Numbered from the stretch's first letter, positions 7,381 to 15,602 are shown. The stretch is 19,020 nt of DNA from Oligosphaeraceae bacterium (GCA_012515455.1 JAAYYJ010000186.1:1-19020), one strand, 5' to 3'. Translations and numbers: made by a program. Notes: generated by a model from the letters alone, not told the origin.

Positions 7381-7396
7381 GGCATAATATAATGCC
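7381..7396. promoter_or_regulatory. AT-centred inverted repeat upstream of the pyrophosphorylase gene
   Basis: GGCATAATATAATGCC has 5-bp perfect arms (GGCAT/ATGCC) around an ATAT core. It is an island of AT in GC-rich DNA between the DUF4838 stop and the AGX start. On the minus strand it offers a TATATT or TATTAT -10 hexamer, but no good -35 lies 16-18 bases upstream. It could be an operator overlapping a promoter, or chance. Confidence 0.3.
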
Positions 7397-7414
7397 TGGT
7401 TGCCGGATGTGGGG

Positions 7415-10357
7415 TTATTTGGCCTCGATTGGCACCAGTTCGACCTGGTCGATCCAGGTTGTGCCGGTGGAATTCGGGCATTTGAATTCCAGGTAGGGCA
7501 CGGATTTGGCGCCGAAATCCTCCGGGATGCTGATGCTGGCTTCCTGTCTGAGCCAGGGGATGGTACCGCGCAGGGTCGGGTGGACGGGGTACTGGGGTTT
7601 GCCGTTGCCCATGTCGAAACGGATAAAGAAGCCGCTGTCATCTTTGGCCGCGAGTTCCACCCCTTCCAGGCGGACATAGAAACTCAGTTTGTACTGCCGC
7701 CCGGGTTGCAGCTGAGGGACGCGCTGCACGATGCTGCGCGCATCACCACTCAGGCGCACCGAAGCATTGCGGGTGCGGAAAATGCCCCGGTCTTGCTGAA
7801 TAACTGTGCTTGCAGCCCAGGCGCCCAGAAAACGCTGGTTGGTGACCGGCGCGGCAAAATCGCCGTTTTTGATTTCCGACTGCGGGAGCGGTTCCTGGAA
7901 ATGTACTACTCCGCAGCTTTCGGCGTCCTGTTTCACGAACTGCGTCCAGACGTAGTACGGTATGGCGAATTTGCTGCCGTCAGTCAGGACCCGGCTGCGG
8001 GAGAAATTCGCCACCATTTGCCGGCCCTGGATTTCGGGCATGGTCTGGCGCGGGATGCGGATTTCCGCGGTCCAGTTTTTACCGTCCTCTTTGCTGATAC
8101 CGGCCTCGAAGCCGCTGTTCCATTCTTTGCCCAAATGTCCCGGGCTCTTGCGCAAATCGGTGCGGCAGCCGCTGCTGCCGATCATAAACTGATAGACAAT
8201 TCTGGACTGATGGTCTGCTGCCAGGAAGATTTCCACCACGTTGTCTTTCCAGAGTTCGATTTCATCAAACTGCCGCGGCACTTCCGCCATGACTGCGGTG
8301 TTGGGTTCAGCACAGACGAAAGCGAAATAGAAGAACTGCTGATCGTGCAGCATTTTGATGCTGGTGTGCACTTCGGCGGGATAATTTTCCGTTACGGTAT
8401 TGCCGACGCGCGGGACCAGGGCAATCCAGGGCGCATCCTGCCAGGAAGCCTCATCCAGCTTGCCATCCGGGACGATTTCGGCGGTGATTTCCGGCATGAC
8501 GGCTTTCCAGGCGTTGATGTCCGAGATGGTCTTCTGGTAACGCGAGAAACCATCTTCGACGGGCTGCCAGAGCTCCGCGCGCATGAATTTGACTCTGGCG
8601 GCGGCCTCCGGGTCTGCTGCGGCCTTCTGTTCCGCCTGGTCCAGCAGTGCGGTAAGGCGGGCGCATTCTGCCGGCGAGTAAATCTGGCTCCAGATTTCAT
8701 GCAATGACGGCAGTGCGGTTTTGGGGCCTTCCGGGGTATCGTAGATATTGGTCAGGATGTCTTGAATCCAGTGTTTTTCCAGTGCGTCGAAGAATGCCAG
8801 CATTTCCTGTTTTGCGGGTCCGTACATCAGCTGGCAGTATTCCTGCAGCAGTGCTTCGACATCGGTGTTGCTATCCCACATCATCTTTGAGAACACGTAG
8901 TAATTCAGATGTCCGAACAGCCAGACATCCGTTTCGGCTTCATAGAAGGCGCCGAAAATATGCGGCGTCTGGCGTTTGAAATAACTGGCCGTGGCCCGGG
9001 GGGCGAGGTTGGGGATGCCCGGGAGCATGGAGCCGATTTTGGTCGGGTAGGTCCACAGGTAGAGTTTGGCGCCGAGCTTGTGCTTCCAGGCGGCCACCAG
9101 TGCGTCATCCTTGTCTTTATTGGGGCCGAACTCGCGCCAGGGGCCGGATTGGGCGAGCATGACGATGATGTTGTCGGGCAGGTCCATGGTGGGGATGGTG
9201 CGGTAGACATCGTAGGCCATGGTGGTTATATAGCCGGGGATGTTGTTGTTTTTCAGGCGATTGGCGATACCGCAGTACCAAGTCCAGATGAAATCGCTGG
9301 CCTTCTGCGGGTCCCGGTCCTGGAAATAGGGCCAGCAGCCGGGGCAGCGGCAGCGGGCCATGGCGTCATTGGGCATCAAGTTGAAAAACGGCTTCTCGTG
9401 ATGGTTAGCCCAGCTGCGGGGCAGGCCGCGGTCCTGGTAGGATTTTCCCAGCAGCAGCGCCTCGGCATCCAGATAGATCTCGTTTTGCAGTCCGGGAGCG
9501 GAAAAACAGACATGTCCGTGCACGGAGTCGCGGCGGACTCCGTCGCTGCCGTCTTCGCGGGTGCCATTGGCCCGCAGGGCGAAATACTCCGGGTGTTCTT
9601 TGGCGAAACGCTGTGGCAGCTGCAGTCCGTTAATGCCGTGGCAATTCGGGATGCGGCGGGTGTTTTCCCGCAGCTGCAGATATGATTCGCGCCGGATATC
9701 GGCCGGTTCCGGGCCGGGGTAGAGGTATTTCCCTTCCCCCAGCTTCTTGGTGTAGATGCTGCGGAACTGGTTGTCGGGACGGTCAGTCAGGTCAATATCC
9801 GGCAGAGCAAAATTCTGGTGTTTCGGCACCACGGTACCGATTTCTCCCGGGAAATAATAGCGCACACCCAGGAATCGTTCCAGGAATTCGTAGGCTCCGA
9901 ACAGGGTTGCCCGTTCATAATACCCGGTCCTTTTTTCGGGTCGGCCATTGGGGTCGTCCCGCCCGACGATCAGGCAGTAATTGGGGAAGGTTTTGATATA
10001 GTATCCGTCCCGGTCCAGTGCATTCAGGTCCAGGCCGTGTTTGGCGGCCAGCTCCGTGTCACCGAGAATAATGGCCGGCAGGGTGCCCGAGGCGACAGTG
10101 ACGGGCTTGAGGTCGCAGTTGAACGACTGCGACAGGCGGCGGGCGACTTCCTCCGCCGCATATTTTGCTACCGGTGAACCTTTGCCGGGATATACGACCT
10201 CCACCGTGGGCTGCCCCTGTTGGCACAGAGAGAGTCTGCTTTCCTGCCCCACGCGAATGCTGCGCGGGCTCACGGGATTCAGGCTGAAGCGCTCTCCGGC
10301 GGCCCAGAGCAGTCCCGGCAGCAGCAGGATAGTGCAGAACTGATATTTTGACAACAT
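7415..10357 (-). CDS. Secreted DUF4838 protein with GH67-N-like, CBM9-like and C-terminal beta-sandwich domains
   Basis: 980 aa from the ATG at 10357, which has GAGGAG seven bases upstream; an in-frame upstream start would only add a Pro/Arg-rich stretch before the signal peptide. Residues 1-20 (MLSKYQFCTILLLPGLLWAA) form a clear signal peptide. Residues of about 45-140 (AKYAAEEVARRLSQ, ILGDTELA) resemble the N-terminal domain of alpha-glucuronidases. GYYERATLFGAYEFLERFLGVRYYFPGE (near 144-170) leads into the DUF4838 body with an Asn/His/Trp-rich putative active-site region. Around 629 PDGKLDEASWQDAPW opens a CBM9-like domain, and NGDF near 832 opens a CBM4-like jelly-roll reaching the end. 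Family members are thought to act on polysaccharides; no activity is established to my knowledge. It is divergent from the CE15 gene, which suggests a common uronic-acid-containing target. Confidence 0.82.
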   Translation of the reverse strand: MLSKYQFCTILLLPGLLWAAGERFSLNPVSPRSIRVGQESRLSLCQQGQPTVEVVYPGKGSPVAKYAAEEVARRLSQSFNCDLKPVTVASGTLPAIILGDTELAAKHGLDLNALDRDGYYIKTFPNYCLIVGRDDPNGRPEKRTGYYERATLFGAYEFLERFLGVRYYFPGEIGTVVPKHQNFALPDIDLTDRPDNQFRSIYTKKLGEGKYLYPGPEPADIRRESYLQLRENTRRIPNCHGINGLQLPQRFAKEHPEYFALRANGTREDGSDGVRRDSVHGHVCFSAPGLQNEIYLDAEALLLGKSYQDRGLPRSWANHHEKPFFNLMPNDAMARCRCPGCWPYFQDRDPQKASDFIWTWYCGIANRLKNNNIPGYITTMAYDVYRTIPTMDLPDNIIVMLAQSGPWREFGPNKDKDDALVAAWKHKLGAKLYLWTYPTKIGSMLPGIPNLAPRATASYFKRQTPHIFGAFYEAETDVWLFGHLNYYVFSKMMWDSNTDVEALLQEYCQLMYGPAKQEMLAFFDALEKHWIQDILTNIYDTPEGPKTALPSLHEIWSQIYSPAECARLTALLDQAEQKAAADPEAAARVKFMRAELWQPVEDGFSRYQKTISDINAWKAVMPEITAEIVPDGKLDEASWQDAPWIALVPRVGNTVTENYPAEVHTSIKMLHDQQFFYFAFVCAEPNTAVMAEVPRQFDEIELWKDNVVEIFLAADHQSRIVYQFMIGSSGCRTDLRKSPGHLGKEWNSGFEAGISKEDGKNWTAEIRIPRQTMPEIQGRQMVANFSRSRVLTDGSKFAIPYYVWTQFVKQDAESCGVVHFQEPLPQSEIKNGDFAAPVTNQRFLGAWAASTVIQQDRGIFRTRNASVRLSGDARSIVQRVPQLQPGRQYKLSFYVRLEGVELAAKDDSGFFIRFDMGNGKPQYPVHPTLRGTIPWLRQEASISIPEDFGAKSVPYLEFKCPNSTGTTWIDQVELVPIEAK

Positions 10358-10427
10358 CGGCAATCTCCTCGGTAAGTGTTGGTATCTTAGGGATATAGAA
10401 AATCTGCTACAGATTGAAGTCTTGCCA

Positions 10428-10442
10428 GGCCGGCACCCGGCC
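10428..10442. promoter_or_regulatory. Hairpin/inverted repeat in the divergent DUF4838-CE15 region
   Basis: GGCCGG-CAC-CCGGCC is a perfect 6-bp inverted repeat with a 3-base spacer, roughly midway between the two divergent genes. It has no T-tract. It may be a regulator-binding site for the pair or simply GC-rich chance. Confidence 0.25.
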
Positions 10443-10490
10443 ACCGCAACCGCAACGCCGGGCCTTTCCTGAAAAGATTTTTACTCTGCC

Positions 10491-10518
10491 TTGACAAAAG
10501 CTTGATATGTAGTATATT
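10491..10518 (+). promoter_or_regulatory. Strong sigma70-type promoter upstream of the CE15 gene
   Basis: A consensus -35 TTGACA (10491-10496) and a -10 TATATT (10513-10518) are separated by 16 bases. Transcription would start near 10525, leaving a leader of about 110 bases before the ATG at 10637. The in-frame TTG at 10502 lies between the two hexamers, so it cannot be the start codon of a transcript made from this promoter. Confidence 0.6.
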
Positions 10519-10636
10519 AAATCAATTAATCCTGATCCTCGCCGCGGTGTTTTGCGGTGTGGGTCCGGGAAATACATTAAACTCTCAAGCGGGTCTTGTC
10601 AAGCTGCTTGGGCCTTACCACTACAGCCGGAAGAAC

Positions 10637-11896
10637 ATGCAAAAACGCTTCGCCCAGGAAAATTTTTCTCCCGAGATACAAGCCAAGGCCGATCGTATGA
10701 ATCTGGAAGAGTCTCAGGTTCCCGCCTACACTCTTCCGGCCATACTGCCAGTCGGGGTGCAGAACGGCATCGATTTCCAGACCCGGGCGCGGCCATTTTT
10801 GCTCGGTCAGCTGGAAAAATATCTGTATGGCGTGGTCCCCCCGCCGTGCCAGGAATTCCGGTGCGAATTGACCGTGGAGCAGCGGGACGCTTTTGCCGGC
10901 TTGGCCACCAAGCGGGAGTTCACCTTGCATTGCCGGCAGAACGGCTTGCACCGGGCCTTGAACCTGCTCGTGTATCTGCCGAATCAGGTATCCCGCCCGG
11001 CGGCGGTGTTTCTGGGCTTGAATTTCAAAGGCAATGCCGCCTGTTCCACGGACCCCGGCGTGATCTATCAGAAACCGGATTTCTATCCCTCGCTGGGGAC
11101 CATCCGCTATGCCGACTCCAGGGCCACCGAGGCACAACGCGGGACGCAAGCCAGCAGCTGGGAATTCGAGCAGGTGCTCAAGCGCGGCTATGCTGCGGCC
11201 ACGATGTGTTACTATGATGTCTACCCCGACCGGCCGGACGGTTTTGAGAACAGCATCATGCGCCTGTTCTATCAGCCCTGCGAGTGGTCCTCACCGGAAC
11301 GCAACAGCGGTGCCATCAGCGCCTGGGCCTGGGGCATCAGCCGGGCCATTGACTGCCTCCTGACGCAGCCGGAAATCGATGGCCGCCGGATTATCGTGCA
11401 CGGCCATTCCCGGTTGGGTAAGACTGCATTGTGGGCGGGAGCCAATGACCAGCGCATAGCCTTGACCGTCTCGAATTGTTCCGGCACCTGCGGGGCTAAA
11501 TTGGCCAAGCGCATCTACGGTGAGAATTACGAGTGGATACTGACCTGGAATCCGCATTGGCTGCGGGGGGATTTCAGCCGCTGGAGTGGACGTGAAGACC
11601 AGATTCCGGTTGATCAGCATCAGTTGCTCGCACTGCTGGCACCACGACTGCTCTATATCGCCAGCGCCAGTGAGGATGTGTACGCCGACCCGAAGGGCGA
11701 ATTTCTGGCTGCGCGGGCTGCCTCTGAGGCATACGCTCTGTTTGGCTCTGCTGGTCTGGAGACTGCGGAGCAACCCGTTCCCGGCCAGCTGACCTGCGGT
11801 GATATCGGCTACTATCTGCGGCGTGGCGAACACGCGGTGACACCCGAGAACTGGCAGGCTCTCCTGGATTACTGCGACCGCAAACTGGGCTGCTGA
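10637..11896 (+). CDS. Glucuronoyl esterase-like (CE15) alpha/beta hydrolase
   Basis: 419 aa from the ATG at 10637 (GGAAG lies three bases upstream, a weak site). CE15 enzymes cleave ester bonds between glucuronic acid of xylan and lignin alcohols. The nucleophile elbow GHSRLGKTALWAGA (S258), the SNCSGTCGAKL oxyanion-side segment, LYIASASEDVYADPKGEFLAA with E346 as a candidate acid, and GYYLRRGEHAVTPENW with H399 match the family well. The N-terminal QVPAYTLPAILP and LEKYLYGVVPP segments are also typical. The frame stays open upstream and reads a hydrophobic LILILAAVFCGVG, reminiscent of a signal peptide, but no ATG precedes it and the promoter at 10491-10518 overlaps it. So either the protein is cytoplasmic from 10637, or it starts at a non-AUG codon. 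The fold call is firm; the exact ester substrate is inferred. Confidence 0.85.
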   Translation: MQKRFAQENFSPEIQAKADRMNLEESQVPAYTLPAILPVGVQNGIDFQTRARPFLLGQLEKYLYGVVPPPCQEFRCELTVEQRDAFAGLATKREFTLHCRQNGLHRALNLLVYLPNQVSRPAAVFLGLNFKGNAACSTDPGVIYQKPDFYPSLGTIRYADSRATEAQRGTQASSWEFEQVLKRGYAAATMCYYDVYPDRPDGFENSIMRLFYQPCEWSSPERNSGAISAWAWGISRAIDCLLTQPEIDGRRIIVHGHSRLGKTALWAGANDQRIALTVSNCSGTCGAKLAKRIYGENYEWILTWNPHWLRGDFSRWSGREDQIPVDQHQLLALLAPRLLYIASASEDVYADPKGEFLAARAASEAYALFGSAGLETAEQPVPGQLTCGDIGYYLRRGEHAVTPENWQALLDYCDRKLGC

Positions 11897-11913
11897 GCCG
11901 CCCGGCCCATCGT

Positions 11914-11935
11914 GCCGGCAAGATTCATTGCCGGC
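11914..11935 (+). terminator. Hairpin after the CE15 gene
   Basis: GCCGGCAA-GATTCA-TTGCCGGC is a perfect 8-bp stem with a 6-base loop, 17 bases past the CE15 stop codon. The downstream sequence lacks a T-tract, so it may be an imperfect terminator or an mRNA 3' end stabiliser. Confidence 0.5.
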
Positions 11936-11978
11936 CCATAAATCCACCCAAAACAGCTGAAAATCCTGCCTCGGCAAC

Positions 11979-12006
11979 TTGTTTTTTTTTATATAGTGTA
12001 TATATT
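11979..12006 (+). promoter_or_regulatory. Candidate promoter of the nusA operon
   Basis: TTGTTT (11979-11984) and TATATT (12001-12006) are 16 bases apart, embedded in a T-run followed by alternating TA. Transcription would begin near 12013. This places the intrinsic terminator at 12042-12070 inside the leader. Confidence 0.5.
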
Positions 12007-12041
12007 AGATGCAACTTGTAAATGCAGCGGTGGCGATTTGG

Positions 12042-12070
12042 AAGCGGGCATCTACCCGCTTTTGTTTTTT
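12042..12070 (+). terminator. Intrinsic terminator in the nusA leader (candidate attenuator)
   Basis: AAGCGGG (12042-12048), loop CATCTA, CCCGCTT (12055-12061), then TTGTTTTTT (12062-12070): a perfect 7-bp GC-rich stem followed directly by a T-tract, the classical Rho-independent form. It lies downstream of the only good promoter seen here and 24 bases before the nusA ATG, so it would end most nusA transcripts unless read through. Confidence 0.75.
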
Positions 12071-12094
12071 CCGGGGGACAGCAGAGGTGACAAT

Positions 12095-13354
12095 ATGAGC
12101 AATGAAATTATCCAAATTTTCGAATATCTGGAACACGAGCGCGGTATTGACCGCGAGACTCTGGTCGATCTCCTGAAGAAATCGTTGCGTGAAGCGGCCA
12201 GGAAGGCCATTCAGCAGACCCGGGAAATCGAGGTCAAATTCGATGAGCGCACCGGCTCCTTCCATTGTTGGGCAAAGTTGTTCGTGGTGGACAAAATTAC
12301 CAACCCCAGCGAAGAGATTCTGTTGCTGGAGGCGCGGAAGATCAATCCCGCGGCGGTATGCGGCGATGAAGTGTCCTGCGAAGTTACGCCCGAGGATTTC
12401 GGGCGTATTGCCGCCCAGGCGGCCAAACAAACCATCACCATGGGGTTGCGGCAGGCCGAGAAACGCAATGTCTGTGAATCATTCAAGGATCAGCTCAATC
12501 AGCTGCTTAATGGCATTGTGGTGCGCATCGAACGCGGCGATATCTACATCAATTTCGGGCAGGCCGAGGGCGTTTTGCGCAGTATCGACAAGATTCCCGG
12601 TGAGATCTATGACCTGGGCGATCATATTACTGCGCTGCTGATCAGCATCAACCCCGAGGGCACCGGGCCGAGTCTGTTCGTCTCGCGCATTGCCGATGAT
12701 TTCGTGCTGCGGCTGTTCGAGCGCGAGGTCGCGGAGATATCCTCCGGTCTAGTGGAGATCAAGGGCCTGGCGCGCGTGCCCGGCTGCCGCAGCAAGATTG
12801 CGGTGTCGACCACCCAGCCGCGCATTGACCCGGTGGGGGCCTGTGTCGGTCTCCGGGGCACCCGGGTGAAGACCATCGTCCGGGAACTGGGGGGCGAAAA
12901 GATTGACATCATTACTTGGGATAAAGACATCAAGGTCTACGTCACCAATGCCTTGAAGCCGGCTAAACTGGCATCCCTGGAGGTCGACGAAGCCCATGGC
13001 GTGGTCAGGGTCAAAGTAAATGAAGATCAGTTCTCTCTGTCCGTGGGCAAGAAAGGCCAGAATGTGCGCCTGGCCGCCAATTTGACTGGCTGGAAGATTG
13101 ATATCAGCAAAGTCGAAACCACGGTGGTCGAGGAGCCCTGCGATTTCGCCGAGCAAGTCCGGCGGGCCATTGCGAGCATGGGGGCGGTTCCGGGCATTGG
13201 CCTGGACGCGGCGGAAATACTGGTCAATAACGGCTTCGCCAGCATTGATGGCATTCTGGCTGCCGAGGTGGATGACATTGCTGCCTTGGAAGGCATTGGT
13301 CTGGAGAAGGCCAAGGAGATCGTCGAAGCCGCTGCGGCCTCCCTCGAACAATAG
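12095..13354 (+). CDS. nusA: Transcription termination/antitermination factor NusA
   Basis: 419 aa. It binds RNA polymerase and nascent RNA, and affects pausing, intrinsic termination and antitermination. The ATG at 12095 follows GAGGTGA by four bases; an in-frame TTG at 11996 overlaps the promoter and is rejected. The N-terminal RNAP-binding domain covers about residues 1-130. An S1 domain (GIVVRIERGDIYINFGQAEG) spans about 138-200. Two KH domains follow, with VGLRGTRVKTIVRELGGEKID near 247 and the highly conserved SVGKKGQNVRLAANLTGWKID near 315. Residues of about 365-419 hold a helix-hairpin-helix domain (VPGIGLDAAEILV, LEGIGLEKAKEIV). No rimP precedes it, unlike in most bacteria; the upstream gene is the CE15 esterase. 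Its leader contains an intrinsic terminator, which suggests feedback by NusA itself (inference). Confidence 0.97.
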   Translation: MSNEIIQIFEYLEHERGIDRETLVDLLKKSLREAARKAIQQTREIEVKFDERTGSFHCWAKLFVVDKITNPSEEILLLEARKINPAAVCGDEVSCEVTPEDFGRIAAQAAKQTITMGLRQAEKRNVCESFKDQLNQLLNGIVVRIERGDIYINFGQAEGVLRSIDKIPGEIYDLGDHITALLISINPEGTGPSLFVSRIADDFVLRLFEREVAEISSGLVEIKGLARVPGCRSKIAVSTTQPRIDPVGACVGLRGTRVKTIVRELGGEKIDIITWDKDIKVYVTNALKPAKLASLEVDEAHGVVRVKVNEDQFSLSVGKKGQNVRLAANLTGWKIDISKVETTVVEEPCDFAEQVRRAIASMGAVPGIGLDAAEILVNNGFASIDGILAAEVDDIAALEGIGLEKAKEIVEAAAASLEQ

Positions 13355-13470
13355 CCATCCGCTGTGCGCAGAAGATGCCCGGCGTGCCGTTTTTGGCCGT
13401 CCCGGCGGTTCTGTGCGTGGGGCTTTCTGCAATGGCTGGTTCCGGTCAAGGCAGGATGGAAACAATTTTT

Positions 13471-13485
13471 ATGATCCCACATCAT
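13471..13485 (+). other. Small hairpin upstream of the infB ribosome binding site
   Basis: ATGAT-CCCAC-ATCAT is a 5-bp inverted repeat ending 9 bases before the AGGGG purine run that serves as the infB Shine-Dalgarno. It is AT-rich and weak. The remaining 153-base nusA-infB spacer shows no strong promoter; a CGGC-GT-GCCG-TTTTT near 13380-13395 has too tight a loop to be a good terminator. Confidence 0.25.
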
Positions 13486-13507
13486 CAATATATAGGGGAA
13501 AATAAGT

Positions 13508-15568
13508 ATGACGCCAACAAAAATCAGAGTATATGAACTTGCCCGGGAATTGGGGCTGACCAATAAAGAGCTATTGTCGGTTTTGGAACAAGAGGGTTTT
13601 GCGGTCCGCAGCCACTCCAGCAATATTGAGGAAGATGACGCTGACCTGATTCGCCGCCAGATTATTGCCGAGCGCCAGAAGGAGCGCGAGGAGTCCGTCA
13701 AGCCCGCTCCGGCAGCGGAGGCAGCCCCGGCTGCGCCTGCGGGCCCGGAAGCCTCTGCGGTTGCCAAGGCGGACAAAGGCGGCAAGGAGATCCATCTCAA
13801 GACGCCGATCACGGTGCGTGATCTTGCCGATGCCCTGGGCAAGAAGCCCAATGAATTGATCGGCATGCTGATGACCATGAATATTTTCGCCGCCATCAAT
13901 CAAGTACTGGATGTTGAGAAAGTCGAGACGGTCTGTGAGCGCTATGGGCGGAAGTTCGTCCGGGAGAGGCGTGAGAAGCCCCAGGAGAAAGCGCCCGTCC
14001 AGACATCTGGCAAGGGCGGTGTTGCGACTGCCTTGCCGCAGAAGCATGTCGGTCGCCCGCCGGTGGTGGTGTTCATGGGCCATGTCGATCACGGCAAGAC
14101 TTCTCTGCAGGACTATATTCGCAAAACCAAGGTCACCGCTGGCGAATCCGGCGGCATCACCCAGCATATCGGTGCCAGTGTGGCCGTGGTCGGAGAGCAG
14201 AGCATTACCTTCCTGGACACTCCGGGGCACGCTGCCTTCACGGCGATGCGGGCCCGGGGAGCCAATGCCACGGATATCGCGGTGCTGGTGGTAGCCGCGA
14301 CTGAGGGGGTTATGCCCCAGACCATTGAGGCGATCAACCACGCCAAAGCAGCCGGGGTGCCGATAATTGTCGCGATGAACAAGATGGACCTCCCCGGTGC
14401 CAACGCGGACAAGGTTTTTCTGGGACTGCAGCAGAACGGCATTACCCCGGAAGAGTGGGGCGGGGAAACGGCAACGGTGCCAGTGTCCGCCATGACTGGC
14501 GCGGGCATTGATGATTTGCTGGAACGCATTCTGCTGGAAGCAGAGATGCTGCAGCTCAGCGCGGACTTGAATGCGCCGTTCGAGGGGCTGATTATCGAAG
14601 CACAGATGGAGGCCGGCATGGGTCCCACGGCGCATGTGTTGGTGCGCAATGGGGTTCTGCGGGTCGGCGACAGCCTGATTTGTGGCCAGGCTTATGGCCG
14701 GGTCAAGGCGTTGCTGGATTCCAGCGGCAAAAGACTGTCGAAAGCCGGGCCGTCCACGCCGGTTAAGATAATGGGCTTGTCGGCGGTCCCGGATGCTGGG
14801 GATATCATCCGCGTCTGCGCTAACGAACGGGAAGCAAAAGCTCTGGCGGAGGCTGAGATTGCCAAAAATCGCGAAGGGTCTCTGCAGGTCGAGCGGTCGC
14901 TGAGCCTGAACAGCCTGGAAGACTGGTTCAACAGCCGTGAGCATGCGGATGAGAAGCAGGAGCTCAGCCTTATTCTCAAGACCGATGTGAAGGGTTCCCT
15001 GGAGGCTCTCGCGGATTCGATTCAAAATTTGCATTCGGAGAAGATATCGGCCAAGATTGTCCATTCCGGGGTCGGTGAGATCACCGAGACCGATGTAATT
15101 TTGGCTGCAGCCTGCAAAGCGATCATAATGGGCTTCCACGTCCGGGTGATGCCGGGTGTGAACCGCCTGGCCAAGCAGAAGGGCGTTGACATCCGTCTGT
15201 ACTCGATTATCTATGAGCTTCTGGATGAATTGAAGGATGCCATGCGCGGTCGGCTGACTCCTGAGGTCAAGGAGCAGGTCCTGGGTAGCGCGGAGATTAT
15301 ACAAGTGTTCAACATCACCAAGGCCGGCAAGATTTGCGGCTGCCGGGTTTCCTCCGGGGTGGTTAAAATCAATGCCAAGGCCAAGGTCTACCGTGACAAG
15401 GAATTGATTTATCACGGCCAGGTGCAGACGCTGAAGCATTTCCGCGATGATGTCAAGGAAGTGAAGTCCGGCTTGGAATGCGGTATCCGCCTGGACAATT
15501 TTGAAGATTTCGAGGTCGGTGACCGGATCGAAGTCTTCAGTATGCAGGAAATAGCCCCCGAGCTGTGA
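13508..15568 (+). CDS. infB: Translation initiation factor IF-2
   Basis: 686 aa, a short IF-2. It is a GTPase that delivers fMet-tRNA to the 30S subunit and promotes subunit joining. One IF2_N domain (residues 3-50, KIRVYELARELGLTNKELLSVLEQEG) is followed by a short Ala/Pro linker (about 55-90) and a second IF2_N domain (about 97-150, PITVRDLADALGKKPNELIGML). The G domain carries GHVDHGKT (191-198), GGITQHIGA, DTPGHAAF (from 237), NKMD (291-294) and SAMTG (from 327; Met where Lys is common). Domains II to IV follow, ending EVFSMQEIAPEL. The long charged linker of enterobacterial IF-2 is absent. It is 153 bases after nusA, with AGGGGAAAATAAGT before the ATG. Confidence 0.98.
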   Translation: MTPTKIRVYELARELGLTNKELLSVLEQEGFAVRSHSSNIEEDDADLIRRQIIAERQKEREESVKPAPAAEAAPAAPAGPEASAVAKADKGGKEIHLKTPITVRDLADALGKKPNELIGMLMTMNIFAAINQVLDVEKVETVCERYGRKFVRERREKPQEKAPVQTSGKGGVATALPQKHVGRPPVVVFMGHVDHGKTSLQDYIRKTKVTAGESGGITQHIGASVAVVGEQSITFLDTPGHAAFTAMRARGANATDIAVLVVAATEGVMPQTIEAINHAKAAGVPIIVAMNKMDLPGANADKVFLGLQQNGITPEEWGGETATVPVSAMTGAGIDDLLERILLEAEMLQLSADLNAPFEGLIIEAQMEAGMGPTAHVLVRNGVLRVGDSLICGQAYGRVKALLDSSGKRLSKAGPSTPVKIMGLSAVPDAGDIIRVCANEREAKALAEAEIAKNREGSLQVERSLSLNSLEDWFNSREHADEKQELSLILKTDVKGSLEALADSIQNLHSEKISAKIVHSGVGEITETDVILAAACKAIIMGFHVRVMPGVNRLAKQKGVDIRLYSIIYELLDELKDAMRGRLTPEVKEQVLGSAEIIQVFNITKAGKICGCRVSSGVVKINAKAKVYRDKELIYHGQVQTLKHFRDDVKEVKSGLECGIRLDNFEDFEVGDRIEVFSMQEIAPEL

Positions 15569-15580
15569 TTTTAGCTTGCC

Positions 15581-15602
15581 GGTGCGGGACTGTTCCTGCG
15601 CC
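15581..15602 (+). other. Hairpin in the infB-rbfA spacer
   Basis: GGTGCGGGA-CTGT-TCCTGCGCC pairs over 9 bp with two G-U pairs and a tetraloop, 13 bases after the infB stop codon. No T-tract follows, so it is more likely an mRNA-stability or processing element than an intrinsic terminator. Confidence 0.4.

Noticed and set aside
7400..8707. 435-codon plus-strand frame opposite the DUF4838 gene
   Set aside because: A shadow of the DUF4838 C-terminal half; low-complexity composition and no family match.
3985..10362. Similar start contexts (TGCCGATGTTG) at the isomerase-like and DUF4838 genes, as a shared regulatory motif
   Set aside because: Only two copies of about 11 bases, overlapping ribosome binding site and start codon; chance is sufficient.
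12006..12054. TAGATGC (12006-12012) complementary to GCATCTA in the nusA terminator loop, as an antiterminator
   Set aside because: The first arm lies at or upstream of the predicted transcription start near 12013, so it would not be in the RNA from that promoter.
13380..13395. CGGC-GT-GCCG-TTTTT as an intrinsic terminator after nusA
   Set aside because: The 4-bp stem with a 2-base loop is too tight and short, and infB is expected to be co-transcribed.
13571..15439. 622-codon open frame antisense to infB
   Set aside because: Its product has no recognisable family and lies wholly opposite a fully conserved infB; long antisense frames are common in GC-rich genes.
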